This document shows, one piece after another, positions 1 through 10,183 of a stretch of 64,000 nucleotides of DNA (its first letter is position 1; each line of letters starts with the position of its first letter). A program made the position numbers and the translations under genes. This stretch comes from Nocardioides sp. B-3 (lineage in GTDB: Bacteria; Actinomycetota; Actinomycetes; Propionibacteriales; Nocardioidaceae): the NCBI RefSeq assembly GCF_024703895.1, contig NZ_CP087968.1, positions 620,001 through 684,000 of the forward strand, read 5' to 3'. The notes beneath the pieces were generated by a model. It saw nothing but the letters and a program-made list of their open reading frames with translations. It was not told where the DNA came from and searched no databases.

Positions 1-832
1 GGCACGGGCCGCGATCTTGCGCAGCCGCTCCTCGATCCGCTCCTTCTCCCGCTGCGCCTGCTTGAGCTTTCGTACGTCGCGGGCGCGGATGCGCGCCGCC
101 TCGGAACGTGCGGACGCGCGCTCACCGACGAGCGCGACCACGGACGCCTTGGCGCTCTCGGCCTCGGCCTCCAGCTCCCGGGTCTCGGCGAGGTTGGCAG
201 CGGCCCGGGTCGCGCTGGACTCGGACGGCGTCGCGCGCCACGGTGACCCGGTTCTTGTGGACCTCGAGCAGCACCTCGGCCGCCCGGAGCCGGTCGTAGT
301 CACGGGACTGCTTGTCGACCATCGTCTGGCTGACCTCGGCGCGCCGGCTCAGGTCCTGAGCGGTCTCCGACTCCATCAACGACGCGAACGCCATCAGGTC
401 GGGGTCACCCTCGGAGTAGAGCCGCATGATCGTGTCGCCGACGACGTCGCGCTGGGCGGCCACGTCGGCCTCCCCCGCCGCGAGCTCTGCCTCGGCGGTG
501 GCCAGCCTCTCCTCGGCGGCGGCGAGCTCGACGGCCGCGGCCGCGTCGCGCTCCTGCGCGACGGCGAGCTTGCCTCGGGCGGTCGCGAGCGCCGTACGCG
601 CATCGGAGAGCTGGTGCTCGGCCGCCGAGAGCCGCTCCGCGGCCCTGTGCAGCTGCTTGCTCGACTCCTCGACGTGGTCGTGAGCGCGATCGATCTTCTT
701 CTCGACCTGCTTCTGGCGGTCCTTGAGGTCGTCGGCAGTCGCGGCAGGGACGGACAGGGTGCCCAGCGCGATGGCAGCGGCAGCTGTCGCTGCGGCCATG
801 CGGCTGCGGGCGGTACGGGGGAAGGATCGCAC
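1..832 (-). CDS. Secreted coiled-coil protein, N-terminal part of an M23-type murein hydrolase (activator); runs off the window
   Basis: The protein starts at an ATG at 832 with a basic n-region and a hydrophobic stretch ending near Ala-Thr-Ala (residues 1-33), a Sec signal peptide. A long heptad-type coiled coil rich in A, E, K and R follows for the rest of the visible length. This is the layout of EnvC/NlpD-like or RipC-like proteins that FtsEX recruits to activate septal peptidoglycan cleavage. The C-terminal peptidase domain would lie outside the window, so M23 is inferred from architecture and from the gene directly following ftsX. One extra base near 219 shifts the frame; after correction the coiled coil continues (AANLAETRELEAEAES...) to the window edge. 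Confidence 0.75.
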
Positions 833-888
833 CGGGAAGCCTTACGTGTGTTCGGGGAAGGGAACGCGTCGAAGGTAACCCGCCGAGA

Positions 889-1802
889 TCACACTTTGAG
901 GTATTTGCGTGTCAGCACGAGTGTCGGAAGCACGGTGAGCAGCGGGCCGAGGACGGCGACGATGCCGACGGCGACGGCAAACTGCTCGAACCCGATCCAC
1001 GGGATGAACTGCAAGGTGTCCTGACCGCGCTTCTCGATGCCGAAGTACACGAACGCCGCCAGCGCGCCGGTGGCGAGGAGCACGCCGAGGAAGGCGGTCA
1101 CGAAGGCCTCGAGCAGGAACGGCAGGGCGATGTAGAGAGTCGAGGCACCCACGAGGCGCATGATGCCGATCTCCCTGCGGCGCGCGAACGCCGCGAGCCG
1201 GATCGTGTTGGCGACCAGCAGCAGCGCCGCGACGATCAGGAAGAGCGCGGTGCCCAGCGAGAGGCCGAGGAGGCCGGTGATGACCCCGATGATCGGCTCG
1301 ATGTACTTGCGCATGTCGCGCACGCCGGACACGCCGTCGAGCCCGCTGACGGCACTGACCACGCCCCCGGTACTCCTCCGGGTCCTTGAGCTCGACCCAC
1401 AGCGACTGGGGCATGTCGTCGACCGTCAGGACGGCGTTCTCGCCCTCGAACTTCTCCTCGCCGTAGAGCTCCTTGACCTTCTCGAAGGCCTCCTCCTTGG
1501 TCTCCGGGTCCCAGCCCGCCGCCTCGGGGTTCTCGTCGAGGACGGCGGTGACGGCGTCGCGCTGCGCGTCCGGTGACCTCACCGACGCACGCGGCGTTGC
1601 CGTCGTCGGCGGTGCAGAGCGAGACCCGGATCTGGAGCTGGCTGCCCCAGTGGTCGGCGGCCTTGCCGGCCTGCATGTAGAAGAGGGCGCCGAGGCCCAC
1701 CGGGGTCAGCGAGACGAAGAGCGTCAGGACCACCGCGAGGTGCATCGAGAGGTTGCGCCGAAGGCCCCGGCCGAGCTCGGAGAAGACGTAGCGAAGCTGC
1801 AT
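889..1802 (-). CDS. ftsX: Cell division protein FtsX (permease-like), two frameshifts
   Basis: FtsX is the membrane partner of FtsE; the complex links the divisome to extracellular peptidoglycan hydrolases. The N-terminus (MQLRYVFSELGRGLRRN) is the typical cytoplasmic start, followed by a first membrane helix, an extracellular segment containing a two-cysteine stretch, and the C-terminal FtsX/MacB-like permease domain with three hydrophobic helices and the usual RRREIGIMRLVGAS loop. The end (TRKYLKV) is typical. Extra bases near 1571 (ccggac) and 1365 (a run of five G) break the frame twice; removing one base at each restores one protein of about 303 residues. Start at 1802 lies 30 bases after the ftsE stop. 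Downstream is the coiled-coil hydrolase gene, which fits an ftsE-ftsX-hydrolase operon. Confidence 0.9.
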
Positions 1803-1832
1803 GGATCTGTGTCAGTCCTGTCGGTTCGGGGG

Positions 1833-2522
1833 TCAGTTGGAGGTGCCGTAGACGCCCTGCGCCCGGTCGCGCACCACGCGGCCGTGCTCGAGCTCGATGA
1901 CCCGCTTGCGCATCTGGTCGACGATGCCGGCGTCGTGGGTGGCCATCACGACGGTCGTGCCCGTGCGGTTGATCCGGTCGAGGAGCTTCATGATCCCGAC
2001 CGACGTCGTCGGGTCGAGGTTGCCGGTGGGCTCGTCGGCGATCAGGATCTGGGGCCGGTTGACGAAGGCGCGGGCGATCGCGACGCGCTGCTGCTCGCCA
2101 CCGGAGAGCTCGTCGGGCAGCCGGTCGCCCTTGCCGGTGAGGCCGACCATCTCGAGGGTCTCGGGCACCAGCTTGGCGATGTCGCCGCGCGACTTGCCGA
2201 TCACCTGCAGCGCGAAGGCGACGTTCTCCGAGACCGTCTTGTTGCCGAGGAGGCGGAAGTCCCGGAAGACCGTGCCGATCTCGCGGCGCAGGCGCGGCAC
2301 CTTCCAGCTCGCCAGCCGGTTGAGCTCCTTGCCGGCGACGTAGACGCGACCGGACGTGGGGCGGTATTCCCGCAGCACCAGCCGCAGGAAGGTCGACTTG
2401 CCGGATCCGGACGAGCCGACCGGGAAGACGAACTCGCCCTTGTCGACGTCCACCGACACCCGGTCGAGGGCCGCATGGGCGTGGCCGGGGTAGGTCTTGG
2501 AGACCTTCTCGAAGCGAATCAC
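1833..2522 (-). CDS. ftsE: Cell division ATP-binding protein FtsE
   Basis: An intact 229-residue ABC ATPase that powers or regulates FtsX at the septum. Visible motifs are Walker A (GSSGSGKST), a Q-loop region around [10 protein letters not shown], the signature [14 protein letters not shown], Walker B ([12 protein letters not shown]) and the H-loop (MATHD). I chose the GTG at 2522 ([11 protein letters not shown]) because the family starts there and its usual length is about 229; the longer reading frame to 2606 adds residues unlike any FtsE. The gene is followed after 30 bases by ftsX. The divergent gene upstream is a lipoprotein. Confidence 0.93.
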   Translation of the reverse strand: MIRFEKVSKTYPGHAHAALDRVSVDVDKGEFVFPVGSSGSGKSTFLRLVLREYRPTSGRVYVAGKELNRLASWKVPRLRREIGTVFRDFRLLGNKTVSENVAFALQVIGKSRGDIAKLVPETLEMVGLTGKGDRLPDELSGGEQQRVAIARAFVNRPQILIADEPTGNLDPTTSVGIMKLLDRINRTGTTVVMATHDAGIVDQMRKRVIELEHGRVVRDRAQGVYGTSN

Positions 2523-2593
2523 GGCCCCGAGGCTACGCGGTGGACCCAGCCGATCCGGACATCCCCGACCCCCGGAGTGCCTACTGTTGCCAC

Positions 2594-3247
2594 GTGCTCG
2601 CCTCATCCCGTACGCCGCAGCGCCGGCGTCGCTGCGCCACGGCGCTCGTCGCGACCGTGGGGACGCTCCCCGGCGCTGGTCGGCTGCTCGGGCGACTCGC
2701 CTCCGGAGCAGCCGGACGCGGAGCCCACGGCTTCATCGACTCCGTTGGCCGACTACGACACCGAAAGCCTCACGCTGGTCCGGGGCGAGTTCTGCTCGCG
2801 GGTGGCGCAACCCGCCACCACGACCCTGCTCGGGGCCGAGGCGACGGAGACGGCGTCCCGGGCGCCCGGTCGCCGACTGCCCGGCAGCCGCGACATCAGC
2901 AACGAGTTCGGGTGCTCTCGGACGACCCCGTCGGTCACGGCCCGGGCACGGGTCTTCGCTCCCCCGATCACCCGGGAGCGGGCGAACGACTTCGCCGGCG
3001 AGATCGTGGGCATGAAGTGCGAGGAGCTCGAGGACGCCCCCGCCCTAGGCGACCCGGGCGTCGCGCAGCGCTGCGGCCTCAACACCGGCGCGACGCTGAC
3101 CGGGTTCTACGGCTCGGTCGGGGACGCCCGGATCGGCTGCGAGGTCGACCGCGGTGCGTCATCGAGCACGTCCGCCACCGAGCCGGCGGAGTCCGCGCGC
3201 TCGGCGAGTGGTGCGTCGCCGTACTCGAAGCCCTGCGGAGCGCCTGA
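2594..3247 (+). CDS. Secreted lipoprotein, DUF3558-like, two frameshifts
   Basis: A GTG start at 2594 gives a basic n-region (RTPQRRRR), a hydrophobic core and a lipobox LVGC, so the mature protein would be lipidated at that Cys and anchored outside the membrane. The mature part has a Pro/Ser/Thr-rich linker, then a domain with four spaced cysteines (EFCSRV, FGCS, MKCEEL, QRCGL, IGCEVD) and a C-terminal [14 protein letters not shown] helix, as seen in actinobacterial DUF3558-type lipoproteins. The frame is broken near 2669 (run of C) and near 3153. Function is unknown. The gene is convergent with prfB. Confidence 0.65.
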   Translation: MLASSRTPQRRRRCATALVATVGTLPGAGRLLGRLASGAAGRGAHGFIDSVGRLRHRKPHAGPGRVLLAGGATRHHDPARGRGDGDGVPGARSPTARQPRHQQRVRVLSDDPVGHGPGTGLRSPDHPGAGERLRRRDRGHEVRGARGRPRPRRPGRRAALRPQHRRDADRVLRLGRGRPDRLRGRPRCVIEHVRHRAGGVRALGEWCVAVLEALRSA

Positions 3248-3267
3248 GGCGTCCCGGCCTGCGCCGT

Positions 3268-3311
3268 ACGTCATGAGGACTGGTTGTTCGAACAGTCACT
3301 CCCCATGACGT
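3268..3311. terminator. Hairpin between convergent lipoprotein gene and prfB
   Basis: The outer arms ACGTCATG (3268-3275) and CATGACGT (3304-3311) pair perfectly, and an inner GACTG/CAGTC pair closes on TTCGAA. The site lies in the 74-base gap between two genes that end towards each other, so a bidirectional terminator is the simplest reading. There is no T-tract. Confidence 0.55.
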
Positions 3312-3321
3312 CAGGGTCGAC

Positions 3322-4440
3322 TCAGGTGGCGTCGGCCTTGTCGGTGCCGCGGCGCCAGCGGATGCCGGCCTCGATGAAGCCGTCGAGGTCGCCGTCGAAG
3401 ACCGAGGTGGGGTTGCCGCTCTCGTAGCCGGTCCGCAGGTCCTTGACGATCTGGTAGGGGTTCAGCACGTAGTTGCGCATCTGGTCGCCCCAGCTGGCCC
3501 GGACGTCGCCGCGCATGCCATCGAGGTGGGCCTTCTCCTCGGCCTTCTTGAGCGCGAGCAGCTTGGCCTTGAGCACCACCATCGCGCTGGCCTTGTTCTG
3601 GAGCTGGCTCTTCTCGTTCTGGCACTGCACCACGGTGCCGGTGGGCAGGTGTGTCAGCCGGACCGCGGAGTCGGTCGTGTTGACCGACTGGCCGCCGGGG
3701 CCACCCGAGCGGTAGACGTCGACCTTGATGTCGTCGTCGTTGATCTCGATCTCGTCGGTCTGCTCGAGCACCGGCACGACCTCGACGGCCGCGAAGGACG
3801 TCTGGCGGCGGCCCCGGTTGTCGAAGGGGCTGATCCGCACGAGGCGGTGGGTGCCGGCCTCGACGGAGAGCGTGCCGTAGGCATAGGGCGCGTGGATGGC
3901 GAAGGTCGCGGACTTGAGGCCGGCTTCCTCGGCGTAGGACGTCTCGTAGACCTCGACAGGATATTTGTGCTGCTCGGCCCAGCGGATGTACATCCGCATC
4001 AGCTGCTCGGCGAAGTCGGCCGCGTCGACGCCACCGGCGCCGGAGCGGATGCTGATGAGCGCCTCGCGGGCGTCGTACTCACCGTTGAGCAGGGTGCGGA
4101 TCTCGAGGGACTCGACGGACTTCTTGATCCGGTCGAGCTCCTGCTGGGAGTCCTCGAGGGTGGCGGTGTCACCCTCCTCCCGGGCCATCTCGACCATCAG
4201 GGCGAGGTCCTCGATGCGGCCCTCGAGGCCGGTGAACTTGTCGAGCTCGCCCCGGATGGCGGACAGCCGGCCGGTGATGCGCGTCGCGTTGTCCACGTCG
4301 TCCCAGAGATCGGGCGCGGCGACACGGTCGCCGAGGTCGGCGATATCCTCGCGCATCTTGCCCGGGTCGAGGACCCGGCCGATGGTGCTCATGGTCGCCC
4401 GGAGCTGCTTGATCTCTTGGTCGAAGTCGGTGCCTGCCAC
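3322..4440 (-). CDS. prfB: Peptide chain release factor 2
   Basis: RF2 reads UGA and UAA stop codons and triggers peptidyl-tRNA hydrolysis on the ribosome. The frame is intact over about 372 residues. The stop-codon-reading tripeptide SPF is present ([15 protein letters not shown]), as is the catalytic GGQ in [19 protein letters not shown] prefer the GTG at 4440 ([13 protein letters not shown]); a TTG at 4449 is also possible. There is no in-frame UGA or programmed +1 frameshift near the N-terminus, as usual for actinobacteria. The prfB-ftsE-ftsX neighbourhood is conserved in the phylum, though here a lipoprotein gene lies between prfB and ftsE. Confidence 0.95.
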   Translation of the reverse strand: MAGTDFDQEIKQLRATMSTIGRVLDPGKMREDIADLGDRVAAPDLWDDVDNATRITGRLSAIRGELDKFTGLEGRIEDLALMVEMAREEGDTATLEDSQQELDRIKKSVESLEIRTLLNGEYDAREALISIRSGAGGVDAADFAEQLMRMYIRWAEQHKYPVEVYETSYAEEAGLKSATFAIHAPYAYGTLSVEAGTHRLVRISPFDNRGRRQTSFAAVEVVPVLEQTDEIEINDDDIKVDVYRSGGPGGQSVNTTDSAVRLTHLPTGTVVQCQNEKSQLQNKASAMVVLKAKLLALKKAEEKAHLDGMRGDVRASWGDQMRNYVLNPYQIVKDLRTGYESGNPTSVFDGDLDGFIEAGIRWRRGTDKADAT

Positions 4441-4581
4441 AAGGGGCAACAGTACGGGGCCATGGGTGGAGTGGCGAACCGCCCGGAGCCAACCGACGCG
4501 TCGGCTGACTCCGGACGGATCTGTCGGGCGGTGCGGGCCCGACTTCTACGCTCCCAGCTGGGAAGGGGGAGCGAGTTCGGA

Positions 4582-5379
4582 CTACTTCGTGCAGAGCACC
4601 TCGGGGGTGGCCACGGCGACCTTGGAGATCTTGTCGACCGTGGTGGCCGTGGCGTTGAGCTCGTAGCTGATGCGGAACGCGTCGGTGATGTTGACCTCGT
4701 GGTCCTCGATGAGCTGGCCGATCACCAGTGGGGACGCGAAGGCGACCCGGCCGTCGACCTTGAGGGCCGCGGTGCCGGTGCTGTCGCTGGCGGAGTCGTC
4801 GGTGAGGGCGTAGCTGGCGCGCAGCTTGAGGCACTTCTTGCCCAGCGTGTACTCGACCGAGGCCGGCGTCCCGGTCTTGTCCGTCACGATGCTGGCTGCG
4901 TAGTTCTCGGTCGCGATGACCGCGTTGGTGACGAACACGTTGGTCGCCGGGCCGCGCGAGCGGTAGCCGAGCTTCTCCCAGCCGTAGACGACGAGCTCGA
5001 GCTCCCGGCTCACGCCCTTCTTCACCGAGCCCGCGGCCGGCTTCAGCACGCGGTAGAAGCGGGTGCCCGCGGCGGACGGCTCGTCCTTGAGCAGGTAGGT
5101 GCCGTTGGCCTTGATCTTCGACTTGCCCGAGACGGACCAGGTCTTCTTGCCCTCCATGCGCTGCTGGAGCACCACCTTGTCACCGGCGGCCTTGGGGGTG
5201 ACCCGGCCGCGGATCTTGACCGTGTCCTCCTTGGCGATCGCGGTCGCCTTGTTGATCTTGGCGCTCACGGAGTAGGCCACCTTGCGCTCTGCGGTGGTGT
5301 CGCTCGCCGTGGCCGAGGTGGCAACGAGCGGGGTGGCGATCAGCGCGAGACCGGCGCCGGCGGTGATGAATCGGTTCAT
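4582..5379 (-). CDS. Secreted protein of unknown function, possible NPCBM-like domain
   Basis: 265 residues with a clear Sec signal peptide (MNRFITAGAGLALIATPLVA, cleavage around ATAS-D). Residues 35-130 look like an Ig-like beta-sandwich repeat (VKIRGRVTPKAAGDKVVLQQ), common in actinobacterial surface proteins. The C-terminal 130 residues (NYAASIVTDKTGTPASVEYT onward) alternate hydrophobic and polar residues with two cysteines (KKCLKL, VLCTK) and recall NPCBM/NEW2 sugar-binding domains, but I cannot confirm this. The gene stands alone between prfB and the Tad operon. Confidence 0.7.
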   Translation of the reverse strand: MNRFITAGAGLALIATPLVATSATASDTTAERKVAYSVSAKINKATAIAKEDTVKIRGRVTPKAAGDKVVLQQRMEGKKTWSVSGKSKIKANGTYLLKDEPSAAGTRFYRVLKPAAGSVKKGVSRELELVVYGWEKLGYRSRGPATNVFVTNAVIATENYAASIVTDKTGTPASVEYTLGKKCLKLRASYALTDDSASDSTGTAALKVDGRVAFASPLVIGQLIEDHEVNITDAFRISYELNATATTVDKISKVAVATPEVLCTK

Positions 5380-5453
5380 GGGATCCCCCTGTCAGTGTTG
5401 CCCTGCTGGGCCTTGTGCAAGGGGGATGCATCCGTACGCCGATTAGTTGCCGA

Positions 5454-5890
5454 TCAGTTGCCCCGGATCGTCACCGCGGCCGTGCTGCTGGCACCGACGA
5501 CGGGCTTCGACGGGCTGCCGGGGATGCGGAGCGGCAGGTCGACGGGCGCGCTCAGGGTCACCGTGACCGATCGGTCCGCGAAGTTCACGCGCGTCGACGT
5601 CGAGGCCCGGGTAGGTCTTGTCCGCCCCGACCGACTGGAGGTAGGCGACCACGACCTTCTCGACCGCGCCCTTCTCCTGCAGCAATCGATCGACGCTCAG
5701 CCCTTCGCCGTACACCCCGGCAGCGCCGAGGTCTGCGCCGCGCAACGCGGCCCCGTCGGCGAGCGTGTCGAGACTTTGTCGTTGGAGGTAGGCCGAGGAC
5801 GCGTTGATGACGAGCGCGATGCCCATCAGCAGGACGGTGGCCGGGCCCATGATCAGCGGGATGGTCGAGCCCCCGCTCGTCGCGCCTCAC
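5454..5890 (-). CDS. TadG-like membrane protein of the Tad pilus operon, two frameshifts
   Basis: The corrected protein begins VRRDERGSTIPLIMGPATVL: a short basic leader, a G-S-T-I-P motif and a single N-terminal membrane helix, followed by an extracytoplasmic region starting with QRQSLDTLADGAALRGAD, the hallmark of TadG/pilus-assembly N-terminal domains. Extra bases near 5870 (run of five G) and near 5598 shift the frame; corrected, it ends TAAVTIRGN at 5454, about 145 residues. GTG at 5890 overlaps the stop of the preceding TadE-like gene (GTGA), so it is translationally coupled as the last gene of the operon. Confidence 0.7.
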
Positions 5891-6348
5891 TCGTCCTCCG
5901 CCTTGTCTGTGGTGGGTACGGCGACGAACTGACCGATCGGCACGGTGTGCTGCACGTCGAGCTTGAAGGAGCGCCGACCCTCGTCGATCATCGCCGGGAG
6001 GAAGGGCAGGGCGACGCCGGACTCGATGCTGATGGTGATCAGCGACGTGCCTGCGTGACAGTTGTCGGGGAACGGCTTGCACGTGACCTCCACCTTGCCG
6101 ACCTGACCCTCGCCGCCCCGGTCGATGAGGGTCTGCTTGACCACCGCCTCGGCCCGCGCGTGGCCCGTGGCGTCGTCGGGCGCGAGGGCGTAGGCGCGGG
6201 CCGCCGCGGGCGGCGCCGTTGAGGGCGAAGGCACCCTGCTGCACCTCGAAGACCGTCAGCACGATCCACGTGATCGGGATGAAGAGGATCAGCCCGACCC
6301 AGCAGAACTCGACCAGCGCACTCCCCCGCTCCCCCGGCGCCCGCTCAT
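5887..6348 (-). CDS. TadE-like pseudopilin/membrane protein, frameshifted
   Basis: The start ATG at 6348 overlaps the upstream stop (ATGA). After a short basic leader the corrected frame gives SALVEFCWVGLILFIPITW, a TadE-type single membrane helix with the conserved Glu, then an outside domain with two cysteines (VTCKPFPDNC). Breaks are near 6330 and near 6205; the second half runs in frame to 5887. About 150 residues. TadE/TadF proteins are prepilin-peptidase-processed minor pilins of Flp/Tad systems. Confidence 0.7.
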
Positions 6349-6725
6349 GGCGACTCGATGATCGCGTTGCCGGTGGCTCGCAGCTCTATGGCCGGGCCAC
6401 CCGGGCCGAGCGCAGGAACTTGAGCGGTGATCACGACCTCGTAGGCGGGCGCTTCGGCGATCTCGATCTCGCGGATTACGACGTCCTTGGCGTACTTCTC
6501 GTTGAGGGTGCCGCGGATCATCTCGACCGTCTTGGCGGTGCCGTCCTCCGGGGTCGCGCCGACCACGGCAGCACGGCGCGCCCCCTCCGCCGCGGCGGAC
6601 GAGAGGGTGTTGCGCACGTGCAGCACGAGCGAGAGCTGGAGCAGCCCGGCGAACATCGGCAGCAGGATGAACAGGATCATCACGAAGTCGACCACCGCGC
6701 TGCCGCGCTCGGACCTTCGACGCAC
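6345..6725 (-). CDS. TadE-family minor pseudopilin
   Basis: From a GTG at 6725 the protein reads VRRRSERGSAVVDFVMILFI, a TadE motif with the acidic residue replaced by Asp, a membrane helix of about 20 residues and a 90-residue exported domain beginning at LSSAAAEGARRAAV. The total is 126 residues with an intact frame. It sits between the small pilin-like gene and the next TadE-like gene, whose ATG overlaps its stop. Confidence 0.75.
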   Translation of the reverse strand: MRRRSERGSAVVDFVMILFILLPMFAGLLQLSLVLHVRNTLSSAAAEGARRAAVVGATPEDGTAKTVEMIRGTLNEKYAKDVVIREIEIAEAPAYEVVITAQVPALGPGGPAIELRATGNAIIESP

Positions 6726-6733
6726 GACGGTGC

Positions 6734-6947
6734 CTACTGCTGCTCGCCGGGTCTGACGGCGTTGAAAGCCCGATCCAGGGAGGTCCTTCATCGGCTCGTC
6801 GGCAAAGCTGAAGATGGCGATCGCCGGGCCCACGGTCATGACCGTCACCATCACCCACCCGGGCACGTCGCCGCGTTCGTCACGGCGACGCGGTGCGGTC
6901 ATCGCGAGGTAGCAGCGCAGCAGCTGGTCGAGCGTTGTTGCCTTCAT
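6734..6947 (-). CDS. Small membrane protein of the Tad operon (pilin-like), one frameshift
   Basis: ATG at 6947 overlaps the tadC stop. The product is about 70 residues: an N-terminal basic segment ending DERGDVPGW, one hydrophobic helix (VMVTVMTVGPAIAIFSFADE) and a short tail that, after removal of one base near 6775, reads DRAFNAVRPGEQQ before a stop at 6734. Position and architecture fit the short Flp-type or DUF4244-type peptide of actinobacterial Tad loci. I could not recognise a named family with certainty. Confidence 0.6.
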
Positions 6948-7949
6948 GGTGTTCCCCGTTCGGTTCGTTCGGACGTGCAGAGCTGTGGGTGTGGACCGGG
7001 CGTGCTCACGGCACCACCGAGGCTGAGGCCGATGGCCCCCGGGAAGAACGCGAAGAGCACCGTCACGGGGAGGACCGGGGAAGACGACCGGTGCCATCAT
7101 CAGGACCTCCTTGCGGGCGGCGGTCTCGATCAGGTTGCGGCGTCCGGCCTCGCGCACGTCGGCTGCCTGCGCGTGCAGCACGTCGGCGAGCGGTGTGCCG
7201 CGCTCGATGGCAACCGAGATGCCGGTCGCGAACCGGGCGACAAGGGGCAGCCCGGTCGTTGCGGCGAGGCGGTCGAAGGCGGCCGCGACAGGAGTGCCGG
7301 TGCGGATCTCGGCCAGCACGCGCGCGAGGTCGGCGGAGAGCTCGCCGCCACTTCGCCGTACGACGCGATCGAGCGCAGCGACCGGGCCCTCGCCGGCGGC
7401 GACGGCCGGGGCGAGCAGCTCGGCGACCGTGGGGAACTCGTTGATGATCTGGCGCTCGCGGTTGGTCGCCCGGGTGCTGAGCCGGTTGTCGCGGGCCATC
7501 ACCCCGAACACGAATCCCGGGCAGCACAGCAGGAGGGCGCTGATCGGCGCGACGGCCCCGGACAGCGCCTTGAGCAAGGAGTAGCCGGCGACCGGGCCGA
7601 AGCACGCGAGTCCCCACAGCACCTGTTCGATCCGGAACTCGTGCACCGTCTTGTCGATCGCGGCGCGCTCCGGGCGGCGACGCACCGAGGTCGAGCCGCC
7701 CAGCACCTTCTCGACCGGGTCGGCGGCCGAGCGGAGGAAGGGCCCGAAGATGCCGGCCGCCGCCACCGTCGGGGACGACGAGGTGACCTTGAGGCTCGGG
7801 GTGCGGCCGACCCGGGGGAGATCGCGGACGTAGGGCAGCACGCGCAGCGCGAGCTGCGGGCGGCGGATGACCGGGATCCGGGCCGCGATGAGCAACACCC
7901 CGGCGGCCGCGGCCGCTCCGAGGATGGCGCCCCACAATGTGGCGCTCAT
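6944..7949 (-). CDS. tadC: Tad secretion inner-membrane protein TadC (T2SF domain), one frameshift
   Basis: A type II secretion F-domain platform protein. The start ATG at 7949 overlaps the tadB stop. There are N-terminal membrane helices (LWGAILGAAAAAGVLLIAA), a pair of helices around residue 110-150, then the T2SF core with NEFPTVAELLAPAVAAGEGP and AIERGTPLADVLHAQAADV. Near 7090 an extra base breaks the last transmembrane segment; corrected it reads VLPVTVLFAFFPGAIGLSL and the frame closes at 6944, overlapping the next start. About 334 residues. Confidence 0.85.
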
Positions 7950-8801
7950 GCCGGGATCCGCCGCTCGACGGGCAGCCGGCCGATGCGCATCATCAAGCGG
8001 TAGGCACCCCGGGCACAGGACGGCGCCGATCGACAGCACCACGACGCCGGCGCCCGATGAGTAGGCCGTGACCGAGCCCGACTGGAACGACATCAGCAAC
8101 AGCACGGCCCACGGTGCGGCGACGGCCGGGCGCGCGCCGTTGACGGTCCGGGCCTGCCGGGACTCCATCTCCGAACGGGTGCGGGCCTCGTCGCGGAGGT
8201 AGCCCGAGAGGTTGCGCAGGAGGCGTCCAAGCTCGCCGCCGCCGACCTCGCGCGCGATCCGCAGTCCCTCGACGACGCGATCCCCGACGGGATCGGCCGG
8301 GCGGACCTTGAGCCGGTCGAGCGACTCGTGGAAGCGGCCCGTGACCCGGTAGTCGAGGGCGAACTGGTCGAAGGAGTCACGCAGGGCCTCGGGCCCGTTG
8401 GTGCCGAGAGCGGCGAGGGCGTCGGGCAACGACAGCCCGGCGCGTACGGCGCTGGCGAGGTTGTCGACAGCATCGGGCCACACCTCGGCGAACTCGCGCT
8501 GCCGCTTGGCCGCGCGCTGCTTGACCACGGCGATCGGCGTGTAGCCGGCCATCAGTGAGAAGGCGATCGCCACCGGCACCGTGCGCGAGACGGCCCGGAT
8601 GACCACGAACGCGACCACCGCGAAGACCGGGCACAACGCGGTGAGGCTCGCGACCGACACGTCCCCGAGCCCGGCCCCGGCCAGCAGCTGTCGCCCGCGA
8701 CCGCCGCCGGGCTTCGGTGCCCCGGGAGTGCGAGGGAGGAAGAAGGCCGACCAGATCAGCAGCAGCCCCAGTCCGACGCCCAGCCCGACGAGCGCTCCCA
8801 T
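7946..8801 (-). CDS. tadB: Tad secretion inner-membrane protein TadB (T2SF domain), one frameshift
   Basis: Start ATG at 8801 overlaps the cpaF stop (ATGA). A helix at the very N-terminus (MGALVGLGVGLGLLLIWSAF) is followed by a second membrane region and the T2SF motif FAEVWPDAVDNLASAVRAGL. The C-terminal membrane helix is followed by a frameshift near 8005; corrected, the end reads YRLMMRIGRLPVERRIPA with the stop overlapping the tadC ATG. About 285 residues. TadB and TadC form the membrane platform driven by the CpaF ATPase. Confidence 0.87.
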
Positions 8802-10054
8802 CAGGTGGCCTCGTTGAGGATGCGGTGCAGGTCGATGCCGATGCGTTCGAACCGCTCCAACCGAGCGGGCATGCCGGCGCTGCGGCGCAGCTCGCCCCCG
8901 ACCCGCTCGAAGAGCGGCTCGACCTCGATGATGTCGTTCTCCACCCGGCCCGGCACCGAGACGATCTCGTTGACGCGGCGCACACCCTGCGCGTCGATGC
9001 CCGGGTGCACGACGAGGTCGACCGAGCTCGCGACGGTCGGCACCACGAAGCGGGCCGAGATGTTCTCCCCGGCCAGCAGCGGGAGCGTGCACATCTTGAC
9101 CAGCGCCTCGCGGGCGCTGTTGGCGTGCAGCGTGCACATGCCCGGCAGCCCGGCGTTGAGCGCGAGCAGCAGGTCGAGGCACTCCTCGGCGCGGACCTCG
9201 CCGACGATGACCCGGCTCGGGCGCATGCGCAGCGCTTCCTTGACCGGGTCGCGGAGCTGGATCTCACCGGTCCCCTCGAGACCGGCCCGGCGCGTCTGCA
9301 TGGGCACCCAGTCGGGGTGGTTGAACTGGAGCTCGAAGACTTCTTCCGCGGACACCACGCGGTCACCGCCGGGGATCGAGGAGGCCGGGCAGTTCAGGAA
9401 GGTCGTCTTGCCGGCCCGGGTGCCGCCCGCGACCGGGATGTTGAGTCCCGCGCGGATCGCGGCGTCGAGGAAGGTCGCTGCCCGGGCCGACATGCTGCCG
9501 AGCTCGACGAGGTCGTCGAGTCGTCGGGCCCGGACGACGAACTTGCGGATGTTGACGGCGGAGAAGCCGCGGCTGATCCCCTCGAGCACCACGTGCAGCC
9601 GGTGGCCCTCGGGCAGCATGGCGTCGACGAAGGGCTGGGAGATGTCGATGCGACGACCGCTCGACTTGAGCATCCGCTCGATCAGCTCGTGCACCCGGGC
9701 CGAGGACAGCATCAGGTTGGTGAGCTCGTGGCGTCCGCGCCGAGCGATGAAGACCCGGCTCGGGTCGTTGATCCAGACCTCCTCGACCTCGGGGTCGTCG
9801 AGGAACGGCTGGAGCGGTCCGAATCCGGACACCCGGGCGATCAGCTCACCGACCACAGCACCGGGATCGGCCACCGGGACGACGGCCCCGGTCAGGCTCC
9901 GCTCGTCATGTCGGCGTACGACGTCCTCGGCAATGCGGCGCACGATCGGCGCGTCCCGCTGGGGGTCGACACCTTCCGTGCGCACCTGTTCGCGCACGCG
10001 CGCATCGAGCTCTTCGATGAGATCGGCATGCGTGTCCGGACGCGTCAGCGTCAT
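8801..10054 (-). CDS. cpaF: Tad/Flp pilus assembly ATPase CpaF (TadA)
   Basis: A 417-residue secretion ATPase with an intact frame. It has an N-terminal helical domain, then the RecA-like core: Walker A is GGTRAGKTTFLN (actinobacterial CpaFs often replace the usual GSGKT by xAGKT), an Asp-box region SAEEVFELQFNH, and Walker B with RVIVGEVRAEECLDLLLALN followed by the CTLHANSAREA motif. It energises assembly of Flp-type pili or export of a related substrate. It is the first gene of a tightly coupled operon (cpaF-tadB-tadC-small-TadE-TadE-TadG). Confidence 0.93.
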   Translation of the reverse strand: MTLTRPDTHADLIEELDARVREQVRTEGVDPQRDAPIVRRIAEDVVRRHDERSLTGAVVPVADPGAVVGELIARVSGFGPLQPFLDDPEVEEVWINDPSRVFIARRGRHELTNLMLSSARVHELIERMLKSSGRRIDISQPFVDAMLPEGHRLHVVLEGISRGFSAVNIRKFVVRARRLDDLVELGSMSARAATFLDAAIRAGLNIPVAGGTRAGKTTFLNCPASSIPGGDRVVSAEEVFELQFNHPDWVPMQTRRAGLEGTGEIQLRDPVKEALRMRPSRVIVGEVRAEECLDLLLALNAGLPGMCTLHANSAREALVKMCTLPLLAGENISARFVVPTVASSVDLVVHPGIDAQGVRRVNEIVSVPGRVENDIIEVEPLFERVGGELRRSAGMPARLERFERIGIDLHRILNEAT

Positions 10055-10183
10055 GAGTAGTCCCCCGTCCCGAGATGGTGCTACGCGCCAAAGGCTAAAC
10101 GAGGGTGGACCAGACCACCACAGGGTCGAATCAGCCTGTGGAGAACCTTTACCTTCGGCACTCGGGGCGCGGCGGCGCGAATC

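Noticed and set aside
1473..3308. Long rightward open frame of 611 codons
   Set aside because: It is the antisense shadow of ftsX/ftsE for most of its length; only its last part (about 2670-3150) is real, as the middle of the frameshifted lipoprotein gene.
3322..4440. Programmed +1 frameshift in prfB
   Set aside because: The gene is open from end to end without an internal UGA, so no recoding is needed.
3526..6222. 898-codon rightward open frame
   Set aside because: Runs antisense through prfB, the secreted protein and Tad genes, with Val/Leu/Gly/Asp-rich low-complexity translation typical of GC-rich shadow frames.
10128..10150. tRNA-like GGTCGAATC motif
   Set aside because: No cloverleaf arms or acceptor stem can be drawn around it.
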